A stretch of DNA of 29,374 nucleotides from JAXIPB01 sp045403155 (GTDB taxonomy: Bacteria; Actinomycetota; Actinomycetes; Mycobacteriales; Micromonosporaceae): the NCBI GenBank assembly GCA_045403155.1, contig JAXIPB010000301.1, positions 1 through 29,374 of the forward strand, in the 5' to 3' direction. Made by a program: the position numbers and the translations under genes. The number at the start of each line of letters is the position of its first letter. Within the stretch, counting starts at the first letter, position 1. The notes beneath the pieces were generated by a model. The model worked only from the letters and a program-made list of their open reading frames with translations, did no database searches and was not told the origin of the DNA. Of this stretch, positions 1 through 9,026 are shown one piece after another.

Positions 1-585
1 CTCGTCGAGATGAGCGGCCAGCTCCGTACGATCGCGGTCAGTCTTTACAAGATTGCCAACGACATCCGCTGGATGGGGTCGGGGCCGCGAGCCGGGCTGC
101 GCGAGCTGCAGATTCCAGATCTACAACCTGGCTCGAGCATCATGCCAGGCAAGGTGAATCCGGTGGTCTGCGAGTCCGTGCGCCAGGTGTGCGCCCAGGT
201 CATCGGCAACGACGCAGCGGTCGCGTTCGCCGGCTCGCAGGGCGACTTCGAGCTCAACGTGATGCTGCCCATGATGGGCCGGAACCTGCTTGAGTCGATC
301 CGTCTACTGGCCGCCGTGAGTCGACTGTTCGCCGACCGTTGCGTGGCCGGCTTGGTGGCGAACGTGGAGGTCATGCGCGAGTACGCTGAGAGCTCGCCGG
401 CGATCGTGACTCCGCTTAACCGACACCTTGGATACGACGAGGCGGCCGCCGTGGCCAAGCAGGCACTCGCGCAGGGCAAGACGATTCGCGCGGTCGTGGT
501 CGAGCGGGGTCACGTGAGCAGCGGCCTGATCACGGAGAAGCAGCTCGACGAGGTGCTGGACGTTCTCCGGATGACGACGCCGTAA
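1..585 (+). CDS. fumC: Fumarate hydratase class II, C-terminal part (5' end outside window)
   Basis: This is the C-terminal part of a class II fumarase, which interconverts fumarate and malate in the cytosolic TCA cycle. The reading frame is open from base 1, so the gene begins upstream of the window. The fumarase/aspartase superfamily signature GSSIMPGKVNP is encoded at 130-162; it forms the mobile loop that carries the catalytic serine. The following helical segment (NVMLPMMGRNLLES, then SPAIVTPLNRHLGYDEAA) is typical of FumC rather than of aspartase or argininosuccinate lyase, and the C-terminus ends in the usual small domain. The TAA stop is at 583-585. The next gene on this strand starts about 57 bp later. 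Aspartase is the main alternative and I think it less likely. Confidence 0.93.
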   Translation, partial: LVEMSGQLRTIAVSLYKIANDIRWMGSGPRAGLRELQIPDLQPGSSIMPGKVNPVVCESVRQVCAQVIGNDAAVAFAGSQGDFELNVMLPMMGRNLLESIRLLAAVSRLFADRCVAGLVANVEVMREYAESSPAIVTPLNRHLGYDEAAAVAKQALAQGKTIRAVVVERGHVSSGLITEKQLDEVLDVLRMTTP

Positions 586-642
586 TTGACCGGTAGCCTG
601 GCGGAACCTGGGAGTGCCATCTATGCCTTCGGGACGGTTGGG

Positions 643-1434
643 ATGCGGGTCAAGGGATCACGTCTGCTCGGCGCGGTGCTCGCCGCGATGCTGGTGTTCA
701 TCGTGTCCAACGCGGCCGCCACTGTGGTCGGGATGGCCGCGGACCAGTGGCGCAATCCGATCTGGTGGATCGCGGCGGCTGCCGCCACGTTCGTGACCGC
801 GTTCGTGGGTGTGCTGCTTCCGGGTGGAGCGGTAGCTGAGGCTGCGGTCAGTTCCGGAGCACAGACGGTGGCCACGACCCCACCGGGCGGTGGGTCAACT
901 CAAGCCCCGCCGCAGATCGGTGCGCCGCCGCGGAGTACCCGTCGCTCCGTCTCGATCGTCGCCGCGCTCGCCATCGTGGTTGGGCTCTGCGGCCTCGGCA
1001 CGGCCGGTGGTGTCGTTGGCGTGCGGTACGTCGCTGGCTGGCTCACCGGGAGCGAGACTGGACAGGAGCGGCTCGTCGAGCAGGTGAGCGTCACGTCCGG
1101 CCCGCTCCGGCTGACGGTGATCGGTGTCGAGGTCACCAGCCACTACACCAAAGTGGACCTTGCCGCCGCCAACGGCGGCGACGAGTCGCTGCGGCTCGTC
1201 AAGGGATTCTGCACGCTCACGTTCGCCGACGGGACAACGACGACCGCTGACACGCTCCGCGGATCCTGGCCTGAGGCGGTCCCGCCCGGCACATCTGTGC
1301 GCGGCCTGTTGCTCTTCTCCGCCGATCCGGGGCCTGACGCGACGTCTGCCGCGCTGAGCTTCGCAACGGTGTTCGGGTCGCTCGACGGACCGACGTCGAT
1401 CACCGTTCGGGACATCGGTATCGCTGCGGCGTAG
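643..1434 (+). CDS. Membrane protein with three predicted TM helices and an exported C-terminal domain
   Basis: Unrecognised membrane protein of about 263 residues. Two hydrophobic helices lie near residues 8-32 and 40-62, followed by a Pro/Gly/Thr-rich linker, a third helix near 105-130, and a soluble beta-rich C-terminal domain. That domain contains LTVIGVEVTSHYTKVDLAAA and DESLRLVKGFCTLTF, and resembles the small immunoglobulin-like domains (DUF4352 type) on actinobacterial surface proteins. The frame is also open from a TTG at 586, but that extension is not hydrophobic and has no clear ribosome site, so I chose the ATG at 643 just before the first helix. It follows fumC and converges on the dipeptidase with 14 bp between stop codons. 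Function unknown. Confidence 0.75.
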   Translation: MRVKGSRLLGAVLAAMLVFIVSNAAATVVGMAADQWRNPIWWIAAAAATFVTAFVGVLLPGGAVAEAAVSSGAQTVATTPPGGGSTQAPPQIGAPPRSTRRSVSIVAALAIVVGLCGLGTAGGVVGVRYVAGWLTGSETGQERLVEQVSVTSGPLRLTVIGVEVTSHYTKVDLAAANGGDESLRLVKGFCTLTFADGTTTTADTLRGSWPEAVPPGTSVRGLLLFSADPGPDATSAALSFATVFGSLDGPTSITVRDIGIAAA

Positions 1435-1448
1435 GACGCGGCCTCGTC

Positions 1449-3137
1449 TCATGGCACCGACGGATCGGTACTCGCCTCCAGATAGCCATCCGCTGTGGCC
1501 TGGTCGACGAGGTCGTTGTCGTGGAGCCACTCCACGGCCCGCCGCCGGGCGCGGACGCTGCGGAACGCGTTCCACGTCGGACCAAGCCTCGGGTCGCTGT
1601 AGACGACGTCCTTGAATCGCCGGAACGCACCCTTGCCCGCGAGCGCGATGTCCAACAATCGGGTCGTTTGAGGATCCTTGACGCGGGAGGCGAAGTCGAC
1701 CAGGTCCTGGTACCACTCGTGCGACGGAATCGGGTCGATGGCCAACCAGTCTGGGTTCACATCTTCCTCGAGATCCTCGTACTCGCTGAAGAGATGCAAC
1801 GTACCCGAGACCGGGTCAACCCGCCACGTGTGCTCGTAGGAGTTGTCCGCGAGTGCCTCGCCGATGTCATCAAGGTTGAATCGCCCCAGCGTAGGGAGAT
1901 CCACTGCGGACGCGGCCGCCCCGCTCGCGGCGACTTCTTCGCGCGGCCGCTTGTCCAGGTCGGCGATCGTGGCGAGCGAAGGCCCCCGTTCCTGTCGTGC
2001 CGTGCGTGCAGCCGCCTCGGTGTCGCGGAGCACCCGCAGAGTGTTGTTCCAGGTCAGCCTGGCCAGATCGTCGTCGGACCAGCCGCGGTCGGCGAGTTCG
2101 GCGAGCAGCCGCGGGTAGCCGTCGACCCCCTCGAGCCCGTCCGGCGTGGCGATTACACCGTCGAAGTCGCTACCAAGTCCGATGTGGTCGACGCCGGCGA
2201 CATCGCGGACATGCTCGATGTGGTTCGCGACGTCGCCGAGGCTACATGGCGGGCGCGGATTCCTCGCCACCCAATCGCGCTCGGCCCGGCGGTACTCGGG
2301 GCTGTCATCGGGGATGGTTTCGGCGAGGCGTCGTTCCTCCACCATCAGAGCGTCGATCCACTCGCGACACTCCTCGTTGAGGAATCCCGGCACGAATGTC
2401 ACCATGACGATTCCCTCGCTATCGCGCACCCGGGCCAGGACGTCGTCCGGAACATTGCGCACGTGGTCGCAGAGGGCGCGGGCCGACGAGTGAGAGAAGA
2501 ACGCCGGTGCGGTCGAGGTGTCCAGCGTCGCGTGCATTGTTGTGTCCGCGACGTGCGACAGGTCGACGAGCATGCCCAGCCGGTTGCATTCCCGAACCAC
2601 CTCGCGCCCGAACGCGGAGAGTCCGCCCACTCCCGGATCGTCGGTCGCGCTGTCGGCCCACGGCGTGTTTCTAAAGTGGGTCAGGGTGAGGTAGCGCACG
2701 CCAAGGTCGTACATCATCCGCAACGTGCCGAGCGAGCAGTCGATGGAGTGCCCGCCCTCCATGCCGAGCAGCGAAGCGATCCGTCCGCTTACCCGTACCT
2801 GCTCGACCTCGTCGGCCGTGAACGCCAGGCTGAGGTCGTTCGGATATCGCTCGACGATGCGGCGTACGGCGTCGATCTGCTCCAAGGTGGCCGTCACCGC
2901 GGCGCCACCTTGGAGTGTGGACGGCACGTACACGGACCAGAACTGTGCGCCCATGCCTCCGCGGCGCATCCTCGGGATGTCGGTGTGCAGTCCGGCCGCC
3001 GACTGGTCGGTGCTGATGTCGAGCGCGTCGAGGTCGTACCTCACAAGGTTGCGCAGCATCCAGGGGAGGTCGTTGTGCCCGTCGATGACGGGTGCCCTGG
3101 ACAAAAGGGTGCGGATGCGGTCGGCCGTCGGTTCCAC
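1449..3137 (-). CDS. M19 (renal-type) dipeptidase fused to a C-terminal UPF0158 domain
   Basis: A 562-residue protein with two parts. Residues about 1-395 form a zinc-dependent membrane-dipeptidase-family (peptidase M19) enzyme that would hydrolyse dipeptides. The expected metal ligands are visible: HND at 21-23, Glu127 in MEGGHSID, His195 in VDLSH, His216 in FFSHSS and Asp324 in GSDFDG. Residues about 418-545 match UPF0158: WLAIDPIPSHEWYQDLVDF and GKGAFRRFKDVV are close to that family's conserved core. The frame is uninterrupted across a short linker near residues 396-417. The GTG start at 3137 has a GGAG about 9 bp upstream; the frame stays open to 3353 without a good start. No signal peptide is visible, so the product is probably cytosolic. 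The role of the UPF0158 part is unknown. Confidence 0.88.
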   Translation of the reverse strand: MEPTADRIRTLLSRAPVIDGHNDLPWMLRNLVRYDLDALDISTDQSAAGLHTDIPRMRRGGMGAQFWSVYVPSTLQGGAAVTATLEQIDAVRRIVERYPNDLSLAFTADEVEQVRVSGRIASLLGMEGGHSIDCSLGTLRMMYDLGVRYLTLTHFRNTPWADSATDDPGVGGLSAFGREVVRECNRLGMLVDLSHVADTTMHATLDTSTAPAFFSHSSARALCDHVRNVPDDVLARVRDSEGIVMVTFVPGFLNEECREWIDALMVEERRLAETIPDDSPEYRRAERDWVARNPRPPCSLGDVANHIEHVRDVAGVDHIGLGSDFDGVIATPDGLEGVDGYPRLLAELADRGWSDDDLARLTWNNTLRVLRDTEAAARTARQERGPSLATIADLDKRPREEVAASGAAASAVDLPTLGRFNLDDIGEALADNSYEHTWRVDPVSGTLHLFSEYEDLEEDVNPDWLAIDPIPSHEWYQDLVDFASRVKDPQTTRLLDIALAGKGAFRRFKDVVYSDPRLGPTWNAFRSVRARRRAVEWLHDNDLVDQATADGYLEASTDPSVP

Positions 3138-3256
3138 GGGCAAGATCTCCGTTCTCCGAACAAACGTCAAGCGACGCTGCACATTCTGCCGGAAAACAGC
3201 GATCATGCTAAGACTGGCTGCGCAGTCCCTCGTCGCCCACCCCGCAATAACTGATC

Positions 3257-3415
3257 TCACACGGCGCTGTTGTGAGTGGCGGAGTGGTCGGCAGCCACAA
3301 CGTGTAGGAGAACCGCCGGTCTTCGTGCCACTGTGGATACTCCGACGCGGCATTCGGGACAGCGGTTGGCCCTGGCCCCAGCCAACGTCGCGAACGATTC
3401 GGCATCTTGGGTCAT
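3257..3415 (-). CDS. Possible small cysteine/histidine-containing protein
   Basis: A tentative 52-residue frame upstream of the dipeptidase, starting MTQDAESFATLAG and containing CPEC followed by several His residues (LLHVVAADHSATH), which could bind one metal ion. G/C at third positions is about two thirds, weaker than in the confident neighbours. An overlapping frame (3208-3405, same strand) is about equally biased, so codon bias does not decide between them. There is no strong ribosome site at the ATG; a GTG at 3451 would extend it by 12 residues. It could be spurious. Apart from this, 3138-3534 shows only presumed promoter/leader sequence. Confidence 0.28.
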   Translation of the reverse strand: MTQDAESFATLAGARANRCPECRVGVSTVARRPAVLLHVVAADHSATHNSAV

Positions 3416-3534
3416 ACTCAGGATCTGGGATCTCGAACGTGAAGTCGCCACGCCCCGGTGGTTGCGGTCGCGGAGGCAGCGGCGGCGGTTGGACCTCCCG
3501 ACCGACCGGCGCCCCGAAACCGGTGTTCAGTGCC

Positions 3535-3566
3535 CGAGGGCGGGCAGCTGGGAGGACCCGCCCTCG
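3535..3566 (-). terminator. GC-rich hairpin downstream of the small coiled-coil gene
   Basis: A perfect 10-bp inverted repeat (CGAGGGCGGG at 3535-3544 with CCCGCCCTCG at 3557-3566) and a 12-nt loop. It lies about 40 bp beyond the stop of the gene ending at 3607. There is no T-run, so if it terminates transcription it would be the U-less hairpin type common in actinobacteria. Confidence 0.55.
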
Positions 3567-3606
3567 AGCCGATCTGGGCTGTCATCGAGGCGGTGTTCAG
3601 CGCCTC

Positions 3607-3840
3607 TCAGGTCGTCTTGGGGACCGTTGTGTGTTGCGATGTGGCCGCGATCGTCTTGGTGGCGGCCTGCGCCTTGGTGGCGGTCCGCTCCATCCGCTCG
3701 GCCTCACGTCGGGCTCGGCGCACCTCGCGGGCTGCGTGCCTGGCCTCACGGCGGGTTCGACGAGTCTCGGCCTCGGCGCGGAACTCCTGCTGGCGCATCT
3801 TCGCGATCTCGCTCTGAATCTGCCACGGGGTGTTGCTCAT
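3607..3840 (-). CDS. Small highly charged coiled-coil protein
   Basis: A 77-residue protein starting MSNTPWQIQSEIAKMRQQEF, then a long uninterrupted Arg/Glu/Ala-rich helix (RRTRREARHAAREVRRARRE) predicted to form a coiled coil, and a Thr/Ala-rich tail. The ATG at 3840 has a strong AAGGGAG ribosome site about 7 bp upstream; the frame continues to 3921, but the extra N-terminus has no better start. There is no membrane segment or known domain. The basic helix could contact nucleic acid or a membrane surface, but this is inference. It is transcribed in the same direction as the LuxR gene, whose stop lies about 135 bp upstream of this start, and is probably a separate unit. Function unknown. Confidence 0.72.
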   Translation of the reverse strand: MSNTPWQIQSEIAKMRQQEFRAEAETRRTRREARHAAREVRRARREAERMERTATKAQAATKTIAATSQHTTVPKTT

Positions 3841-3974
3841 CGGAGTCTCCCTTGTCTGGATTTTGTCGCCCCGGGTGGGCTTGACAAGGGAAAGCGTGTC
3901 AGCGGCGCGGCGTGCGGCCATCGGGAGAACTCGGTATCTGCGTCAGCGCTACCTACTGATTTGGCGGGGCGGGT

Positions 3975-6900
3975 CTATGTAGACGTGTGCTCATTGGCAC
4001 GGTCCGGCTGGTTGGTGATGCCGAGTCGGTGGGCGATGGCGGCGGCCTCGGTACGGCGTGCTGCGCCAAGTTTGCGCAGGATGTTCGACACGTGGGTGGC
4101 CGCGGTCTTCTCGCTGATGAACAGAGTCTTGCCGATCTGCGCGTTGGTCGCACCGTCGGCGAGCAGCCGGACCACATCGGTCTCGCGGTCGGTTAAACCG
4201 TGGAGGACTGCCACCGCCGTTAGGGATGTTGCCGCCACGGCCGCGGCGGACTCTAGCGGGATGCGCGCACGTTTCGCGAGTGCCTCGATCTCCGCCAGCA
4301 GCGGCAGCGCGCCGACCCGTCGGCAGAAATCCCACGCAAGCCGCAGCGGTTCGGTGGCGCCAGATCGGTCCCCCGAGGTAGCCACCAGCGCCTCGGCGAC
4401 GCGGAACCTCGCGTACGCCGCACGCCATGTGTCGCCATAGTCGTCCCACGCCGCGACCGCATCCGACCAGGCAGCGGGATCGGACCGATCACGCCTGGTG
4501 TGTTCGGCGTCGGCCATGCAGAGCCACGCCCGCATCCTCAGCGTCGAAGCGCGCGGGTGGCGTTCCTGTTGTCCTATCCACGCGGACAGGAGGGCGTCCG
4601 GATCGGCCTTGTCTGCGTCGACGCCCGCCGCGCCATTCGCCGCCGCGAGCTGCACGACGTCGGCGACGACGCGTTCGGCCGTGGCAATGAGCCAGCCGAT
4701 GTACCAGCTGTTCATGACCGGATCCAGATTCGGATATGCGATCGTTATGCCTGCGGCCCGACGCAAAGCCGAGTCCGCTTCATCAAGCCGGGCCTGCCAG
4801 ATCGCCAGCTCCGCTCGCGCACCGTCCACAACGGCGAGCATCCAGTCACCCCACGGCTGCAGGGCACTATCCGCCGGCAACAGTTCGGCGGCGCGCTCGA
4901 ACTGTCCCTGCGCGATAAGCAAATCCACCATATACACAGGCACAATTACCGCTGTGTGTCGATCGCGCGGACGGGCGAGAAGGCCTTCCCACAGTTGCTC
5001 GGCGCTCCGCCAGTCGCCACTGCAGAAGAGCGCGTTGGCGCATCTATTTGTTAGGTCGGATGCGGCCTGGCTGGATGTCGCCCCGAGCCGCGTGGCCACT
5101 GCGAGACCTTGCTGAGCACTCGCCAATCTGTCAGGTACGCTTCCCCACGTCTGCGACACGTCGGTGAAGGCAACATAGGCACCCATGATGGCCTCGACAT
5201 CTCCGCTCGCGGTCGACAGCGCCAACGCCCGGCGCGCCATGTCCATCGCGGCCTGTTCCTCAACGTGAGGCGTCGCGTAAAAGGCGAGAAGCGCCGACGC
5301 ACGCCCCTCGAGCGCAGGTTCTCCGAGCAGCTGGGCCATGTGGGCCGCTTCGGCGGCGTACCGATAGACCAGCTCGTCCTCACCCAGGAATCCGCAGACG
5401 GAAGCGAATCGGTAGAGCACGGTGGCGCGAGTGCTGGTCGGCTGGTCGGCCGGCAGGAGAGCGAGGGCGTGTTCGTACGCCGCTCGGGCGGCGGAGGTGT
5501 CGCCGTCCAGCATGCGTAACACACCCTGGGTGGCAGTCAGTTCGGCATACCGAAGCGGGTCCCCGTCCGGATCGAGGCGGTCGAGCACCAGCTCGCCGAG
5601 CGCGCGCCCCTCCGCGGTCTCACCACACAGCAGCGAAGCCCGTCCAGCGAGTTGAGCCGCCTTGGTCAGGTCCCACCCTGGCGCGATCTCTTCGGCTGGC
5701 GTTCCGCCACTCCTCAGCCACCACCGGATGGCGCAGCTCAGCTGGTCGTGCGCCTCGGCGAAACCCGTCGAGTCCATTGCGGCCGCACCGGCAGCGATGA
5801 GCGCGGGGATGGCGTGGAGGTGATCGTCGGCCTGAGTCCAGTGATAGGCCACCAGGGCAAGATGTGTCGGGTCGAGGTCTTCGTTGCGTTCGGCGGCGAG
5901 GTATCGGGAGATCCTGGCGTGCACGGCTTGCCGCTCGCCGGGGAGCAGTTCGGCGTAGGCGGCTTCTCGAACGAGTTCATGGTGGAACTCGTAAGCTAGT
6001 TCACCCGGCACCGGGCGAATGAGGTGCTGGGCGATCGCGGGCCTCATCGCGTCGATGACGTGTTCGGAGCGACGACCTGCTGCGACGCAGAGCAGATCAT
6101 CCCCCATCCTCCTGCCGATGGCTGCCGCTGCTCGAATGAGCCTTCGGCTCTTGCTCGGCAGCCGCTCTAGCCGGCTTGTGATGGCATCGAGCAGGGTGGA
6201 CGGCAGCTGGCCGGTGGGTGGTGGGGGACCAGCGCTGATGAGCTCCTCAACATGGAGCGGATTGCCATCGGCGCGGGCGGCGACTGTGTCGACAAGGTCG
6301 TCAGTCGGCGCTGTGCCGGTGAGACCGGCGATCTGCTCGGCAATGTCGTCGCGGCTGAGCTGGGTCAACTCAACGACCGCGGTCCGTGCTGCGCGACGCA
6401 TGTGGACGAGCCAGGTGCGCAGATCGGGCTGACGGTCCACCTCATCGATGCGGTGGCTCACGACGAGTAGCACTCTCTCGTCCGTGAGCATATGAGCCAG
6501 GTAGGCGACCGAGTCTCTTGTGGACGGATCGGCCCAGTGGACGTCCTCCAACACCAACAACACCGGCGCCGTCGCGCTCATTGCTCCAAATGCGACACCC
6601 ATCCGATCAAAGAGGACTGCGCGCTGCTCGGCCGCGCCGGTCAGCGCACCAGCTCCCGTCGCGCCGAAGCCAGGCAGCAGCTGGGGCGGCAGCAGATCCG
6701 TCAGCGTCTGCGCGGCCTCGGCTGGCAGCGTGCGCAGATGTGACCGGATGGCTTGAGCTAGCGGTGCGTAGGGTGGGCTGACCCCGCCGAGCGGAAAGCA
6801 GCCGCCCACTAGAGTAACGGCTCCAGACGCCCTCGCACGCTTTACGAACTCGGTGACCAGGCGGGTCTTTCCGGCGCCAGCCTCGCCGGCGACCAGAGCC

Positions 6901-7019
6901 ACCGTCGCCAACCCGCCGTCGGCGTCGGTGAGCGCGTCCGTCAGCGCGGACAGCTCGGCGTCGCGCCCCACCATCCGCGGTGAGGACGCCCGCCGATGCA
7001 TACCGGGAGTATCGGGCAT
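3975..7019 (-). CDS. Large LuxR-family ATP-binding transcriptional regulator (LAL type)
   Basis: A 1014-residue regulator of the LAL class: an N-terminal AAA/NTPase module, a long helical repeat region, and a C-terminal LuxR helix-turn-helix. Walker A is GEAGAGKT at about residues 45-52; the Walker B region is VLLVLEDVHWAD near 155-165. The middle is alanine-rich TPR-like helices (MalT-like sensor scaffold). The C-terminal GLTDRETDVVRLLADGATNA plus ISEKTAATHVSNILRKLGA is a textbook LuxR DNA-binding domain. The ATG at 7019 has no clear ribosome site; a TATAAG hexamer (7042-7047, minus strand) is a plausible -10 that would give a very short leader. Later starts before MVGRDAEL are possible. The length is full for the family. 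The ligand and target genes cannot be read from the sequence. Confidence 0.93.
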   Translation of the reverse strand: MPDTPGMHRRASSPRMVGRDAELSALTDALTDADGGLATVALVAGEAGAGKTRLVTEFVKRARASGAVTLVGGCFPLGGVSPPYAPLAQAIRSHLRTLPAEAAQTLTDLLPPQLLPGFGATGAGALTGAAEQRAVLFDRMGVAFGAMSATAPVLLVLEDVHWADPSTRDSVAYLAHMLTDERVLLVVSHRIDEVDRQPDLRTWLVHMRRAARTAVVELTQLSRDDIAEQIAGLTGTAPTDDLVDTVAARADGNPLHVEELISAGPPPPTGQLPSTLLDAITSRLERLPSKSRRLIRAAAAIGRRMGDDLLCVAAGRRSEHVIDAMRPAIAQHLIRPVPGELAYEFHHELVREAAYAELLPGERQAVHARISRYLAAERNEDLDPTHLALVAYHWTQADDHLHAIPALIAAGAAAMDSTGFAEAHDQLSCAIRWWLRSGGTPAEEIAPGWDLTKAAQLAGRASLLCGETAEGRALGELVLDRLDPDGDPLRYAELTATQGVLRMLDGDTSAARAAYEHALALLPADQPTSTRATVLYRFASVCGFLGEDELVYRYAAEAAHMAQLLGEPALEGRASALLAFYATPHVEEQAAMDMARRALALSTASGDVEAIMGAYVAFTDVSQTWGSVPDRLASAQQGLAVATRLGATSSQAASDLTNRCANALFCSGDWRSAEQLWEGLLARPRDRHTAVIVPVYMVDLLIAQGQFERAAELLPADSALQPWGDWMLAVVDGARAELAIWQARLDEADSALRRAAGITIAYPNLDPVMNSWYIGWLIATAERVVADVVQLAAANGAAGVDADKADPDALLSAWIGQQERHPRASTLRMRAWLCMADAEHTRRDRSDPAAWSDAVAAWDDYGDTWRAAYARFRVAEALVATSGDRSGATEPLRLAWDFCRRVGALPLLAEIEALAKRARIPLESAAAVAATSLTAVAVLHGLTDRETDVVRLLADGATNAQIGKTLFISEKTAATHVSNILRKLGAARRTEAAAIAHRLGITNQPDRANEHTST

Positions 7020-7125
7020 CTAACGCACGCGTGACCAGCGACTTATAGCCCGGGTTCGGCGCCCGGAGCGGGTTGGTGGGAACCCTCGGGGCGGATCTGG
7101 ATAATCGCTGCGGCCAAAACAGGCG

Positions 7126-7157
7126 GGAGGGCGGGTCGCTCGCGCGACCCACCCTCC
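7126..7157 (-). terminator. Intrinsic terminator of groEL
   Basis: A 14-bp stem (7126-7139 with 7144-7157, one G-U wobble when read as RNA on the minus strand) with a 4-nt loop, starting about 20 bp after the groEL stop. On the minus strand it is followed within a few bases by TGTTTT, giving a conventional Rho-independent terminator. Confidence 0.85.
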
Positions 7158-7177
7158 GTTGTCTTTCCTGACCGGAC

Positions 7178-8800
7178 TCAGAAGTCCATGTCGCCACCGC
7201 CGGGCATGCCGGCGGCCGCCTTCTCCTTCTCCGGCTTGTCCGCCACCACAACCTCGGTGGTGAGGAACAGGGCCGCGATCGAGGCCGCGTTCTGCAGCGC
7301 CGATCGGGTCACCTTCGCCGGGTCGATAATGCCGGCCTTCATCATGTCGACGTACTCGCCGGTCGCCGCGTCGAGGCCGAAGCCGGGCTTGAGGCCGCGG
7401 ACCTTCTCCACGACAACGCCGCCCTCGAGGCCGGCGTTGACCGCGATCTGACGCAGCGGCGAGTCCAAGGCGATCTTCACCAGGTTCACGCCGGTCGCCT
7501 CATCCCCGACCAGGTCGAGCTTGTCGAAGGCTGTCTTGCCGGCCTGGACCAGTGCGACGCCACCACCGGGCACGATGCCCTCCTCGCCGGCCGCCTTCGC
7601 GTTGCGTACGGCGTCCTCGATGCGGTGCTTGCGCTCCTTCAGCTCGACCTCGGTGGCCGCACCGACCTTGATGACCGCAACACCGCCGGCCAGCTTCGCC
7701 AGACGCTCCTGCAGCTTCTCCCGGTCGTAGTCGGAGTCGCTCTTCTCGATCTCGGCCCGGATCTGGTTGACCCGACCGGCGATCTGCTCGGAGTCGCCGC
7801 CGCCGTCCACAATGGTCGTCTCGTCCTTGGTGATGACGACCTTGCGGGCCTTGCCGAGCAGGTCGAGACCGACGCTGTCGAGCTTGAGCCCGACCTCTTC
7901 GCTGATGACCTGGCCTCCGGCGAGGATGGCGATGTCCTGCAGCATGGCCTTGCGGCGGTCCCCGAAGCCCGGGGCCTTGACGGCCACCGACTTGAAGGTG
8001 CCGCGGACCTTGTTGACCACCAGGGTCGCGAGGGCCTCGCCATCGACGTCCTCAGCGATGATCACCAGTGGGCGGCCGCCCTGCATGACCTTCTCAAGGA
8101 TCGGCAGCAGGTCCTTCACCGCGGAGATCTTGCTGTTCGCGATGAGGATGTACGGGTCCTCGAGCACGGTCTCCATGCGCTCGGCGTCCGTGATGAAGTA
8201 CGCCGAGATGTAGCCCTTGTCGAAGCGCATGCCCTCCGTGAGCTCGAGCTCGAGGCCGAAGGTGTTGCTCTCCTCGACGGTAATGACGCCTTCCTTGCCG
8301 ACCTTGTCCATCGCCTCGGCGATGATCTCGCCGACCGTTGGGTCACCGGCGGAGATCGACGCGGTCGACGCGATCTGCTCCTTGGTCTCGACGTCCTTGG
8401 CGATTTTGGCCAGCTCCTCCGCCACGGCGCCGACGGCTGCCTCGATGCCCCGCTTAAGAGCCATCGGGTTGGCGCCGGCCGCGACGTTGCGCCGGCCTTC
8501 CTTAACGAGCGCCTGGGCCAGGACCGTCGCCGTCGTCGTGCCGTCGCCGGCCACGTCGTCGGTCTTCTTGGCGACTTCCTTGACCAGCTCAGCGCCGATC
8601 TTCTCGTATGAGTCCTCGAGCTCGATCTCCTTGGCGATGCTCACACCATCGTTGGTGATGGTGGGGGCACCCCACTTCTTCTCGAGGACGACGTTGCGGC
8701 CCTTGGGGCCGAGCGTCACCTTCACGGCATCGGCGAGGACGTTCATGCCCCGCTCGAGCGCACGGCGCGCCTCCTCGTCGAACGCGATCATCTTGGCCAT
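7178..8800 (-). CDS. groEL: Chaperonin GroEL (60 kDa, GroEL2 type)
   Basis: A 540-residue chaperonin that folds client proteins in an ATP-driven cytosolic double ring. It is recognisable end to end: the N-terminal MAKMIAFDEEARRALERGMN, the ATP-site segment DGTTTATVLAQAL near residues 86-98, and a C-terminal tail ending GMPGGGDMDF. This Gly/Met tail, rather than a His-rich one, and the absence of groES next to it match the actinobacterial groEL2 copy. The ATG at 8800 is preceded by AGGAGGAC about 8 bp upstream. The frame stays open to 9064, but that extension runs through the operator region and is not coding. Two CIRCE sites upstream indicate HrcA control. Length and motifs are complete. Confidence 0.98.
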   Translation of the reverse strand: MAKMIAFDEEARRALERGMNVLADAVKVTLGPKGRNVVLEKKWGAPTITNDGVSIAKEIELEDSYEKIGAELVKEVAKKTDDVAGDGTTTATVLAQALVKEGRRNVAAGANPMALKRGIEAAVGAVAEELAKIAKDVETKEQIASTASISAGDPTVGEIIAEAMDKVGKEGVITVEESNTFGLELELTEGMRFDKGYISAYFITDAERMETVLEDPYILIANSKISAVKDLLPILEKVMQGGRPLVIIAEDVDGEALATLVVNKVRGTFKSVAVKAPGFGDRRKAMLQDIAILAGGQVISEEVGLKLDSVGLDLLGKARKVVITKDETTIVDGGGDSEQIAGRVNQIRAEIEKSDSDYDREKLQERLAKLAGGVAVIKVGAATEVELKERKHRIEDAVRNAKAAGEEGIVPGGGVALVQAGKTAFDKLDLVGDEATGVNLVKIALDSPLRQIAVNAGLEGGVVVEKVRGLKPGFGLDAATGEYVDMMKAGIIDPAKVTRSALQNAASIAALFLTTEVVVADKPEKEKAAAGMPGGGDMDF

Positions 8801-8992
8801 TCGGCGTTGTCCTCCTGGACATTGTTGTACGCACCTTCGAGCGCGACCGCGCTGCACGCGGCTCGTCGCCCGCCGGTCGGGCCGGATAGCCCGCGACGAC
8901 TGGCTCCACATGCTGGTCGGCTCTCCGTCACCGCCGGCATGCGGGGCCCCACCGCCCCGACCAACTCCCACCGCGGCGGTTGCCGGATGGGC

Positions 8993-9017
8993 TGGCACTC
9001 GCAGTCGGCGAGTGCCA
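8993..9017. promoter_or_regulatory. CIRCE operator 1 (HrcA site) upstream of groEL
   Basis: TGGCACTC, nine bases, GAGTGCCA: a perfect inverted repeat with the CIRCE core half-sites and the standard 9-nt spacer. It lies about 190 bp upstream of the groEL ATG. HrcA is the known repressor of such sites; hrcA itself is not in the window. Confidence 0.93.
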
Positions 9018-9026
9018 ACACCTTGT

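Noticed and set aside
1521..3254. Long plus-strand frame of 577 codons opposite the dipeptidase
   Set aside because: It is the antisense shadow of a gene with clear M19 and UPF0158 motifs; high-GC genes routinely leave open antisense frames.
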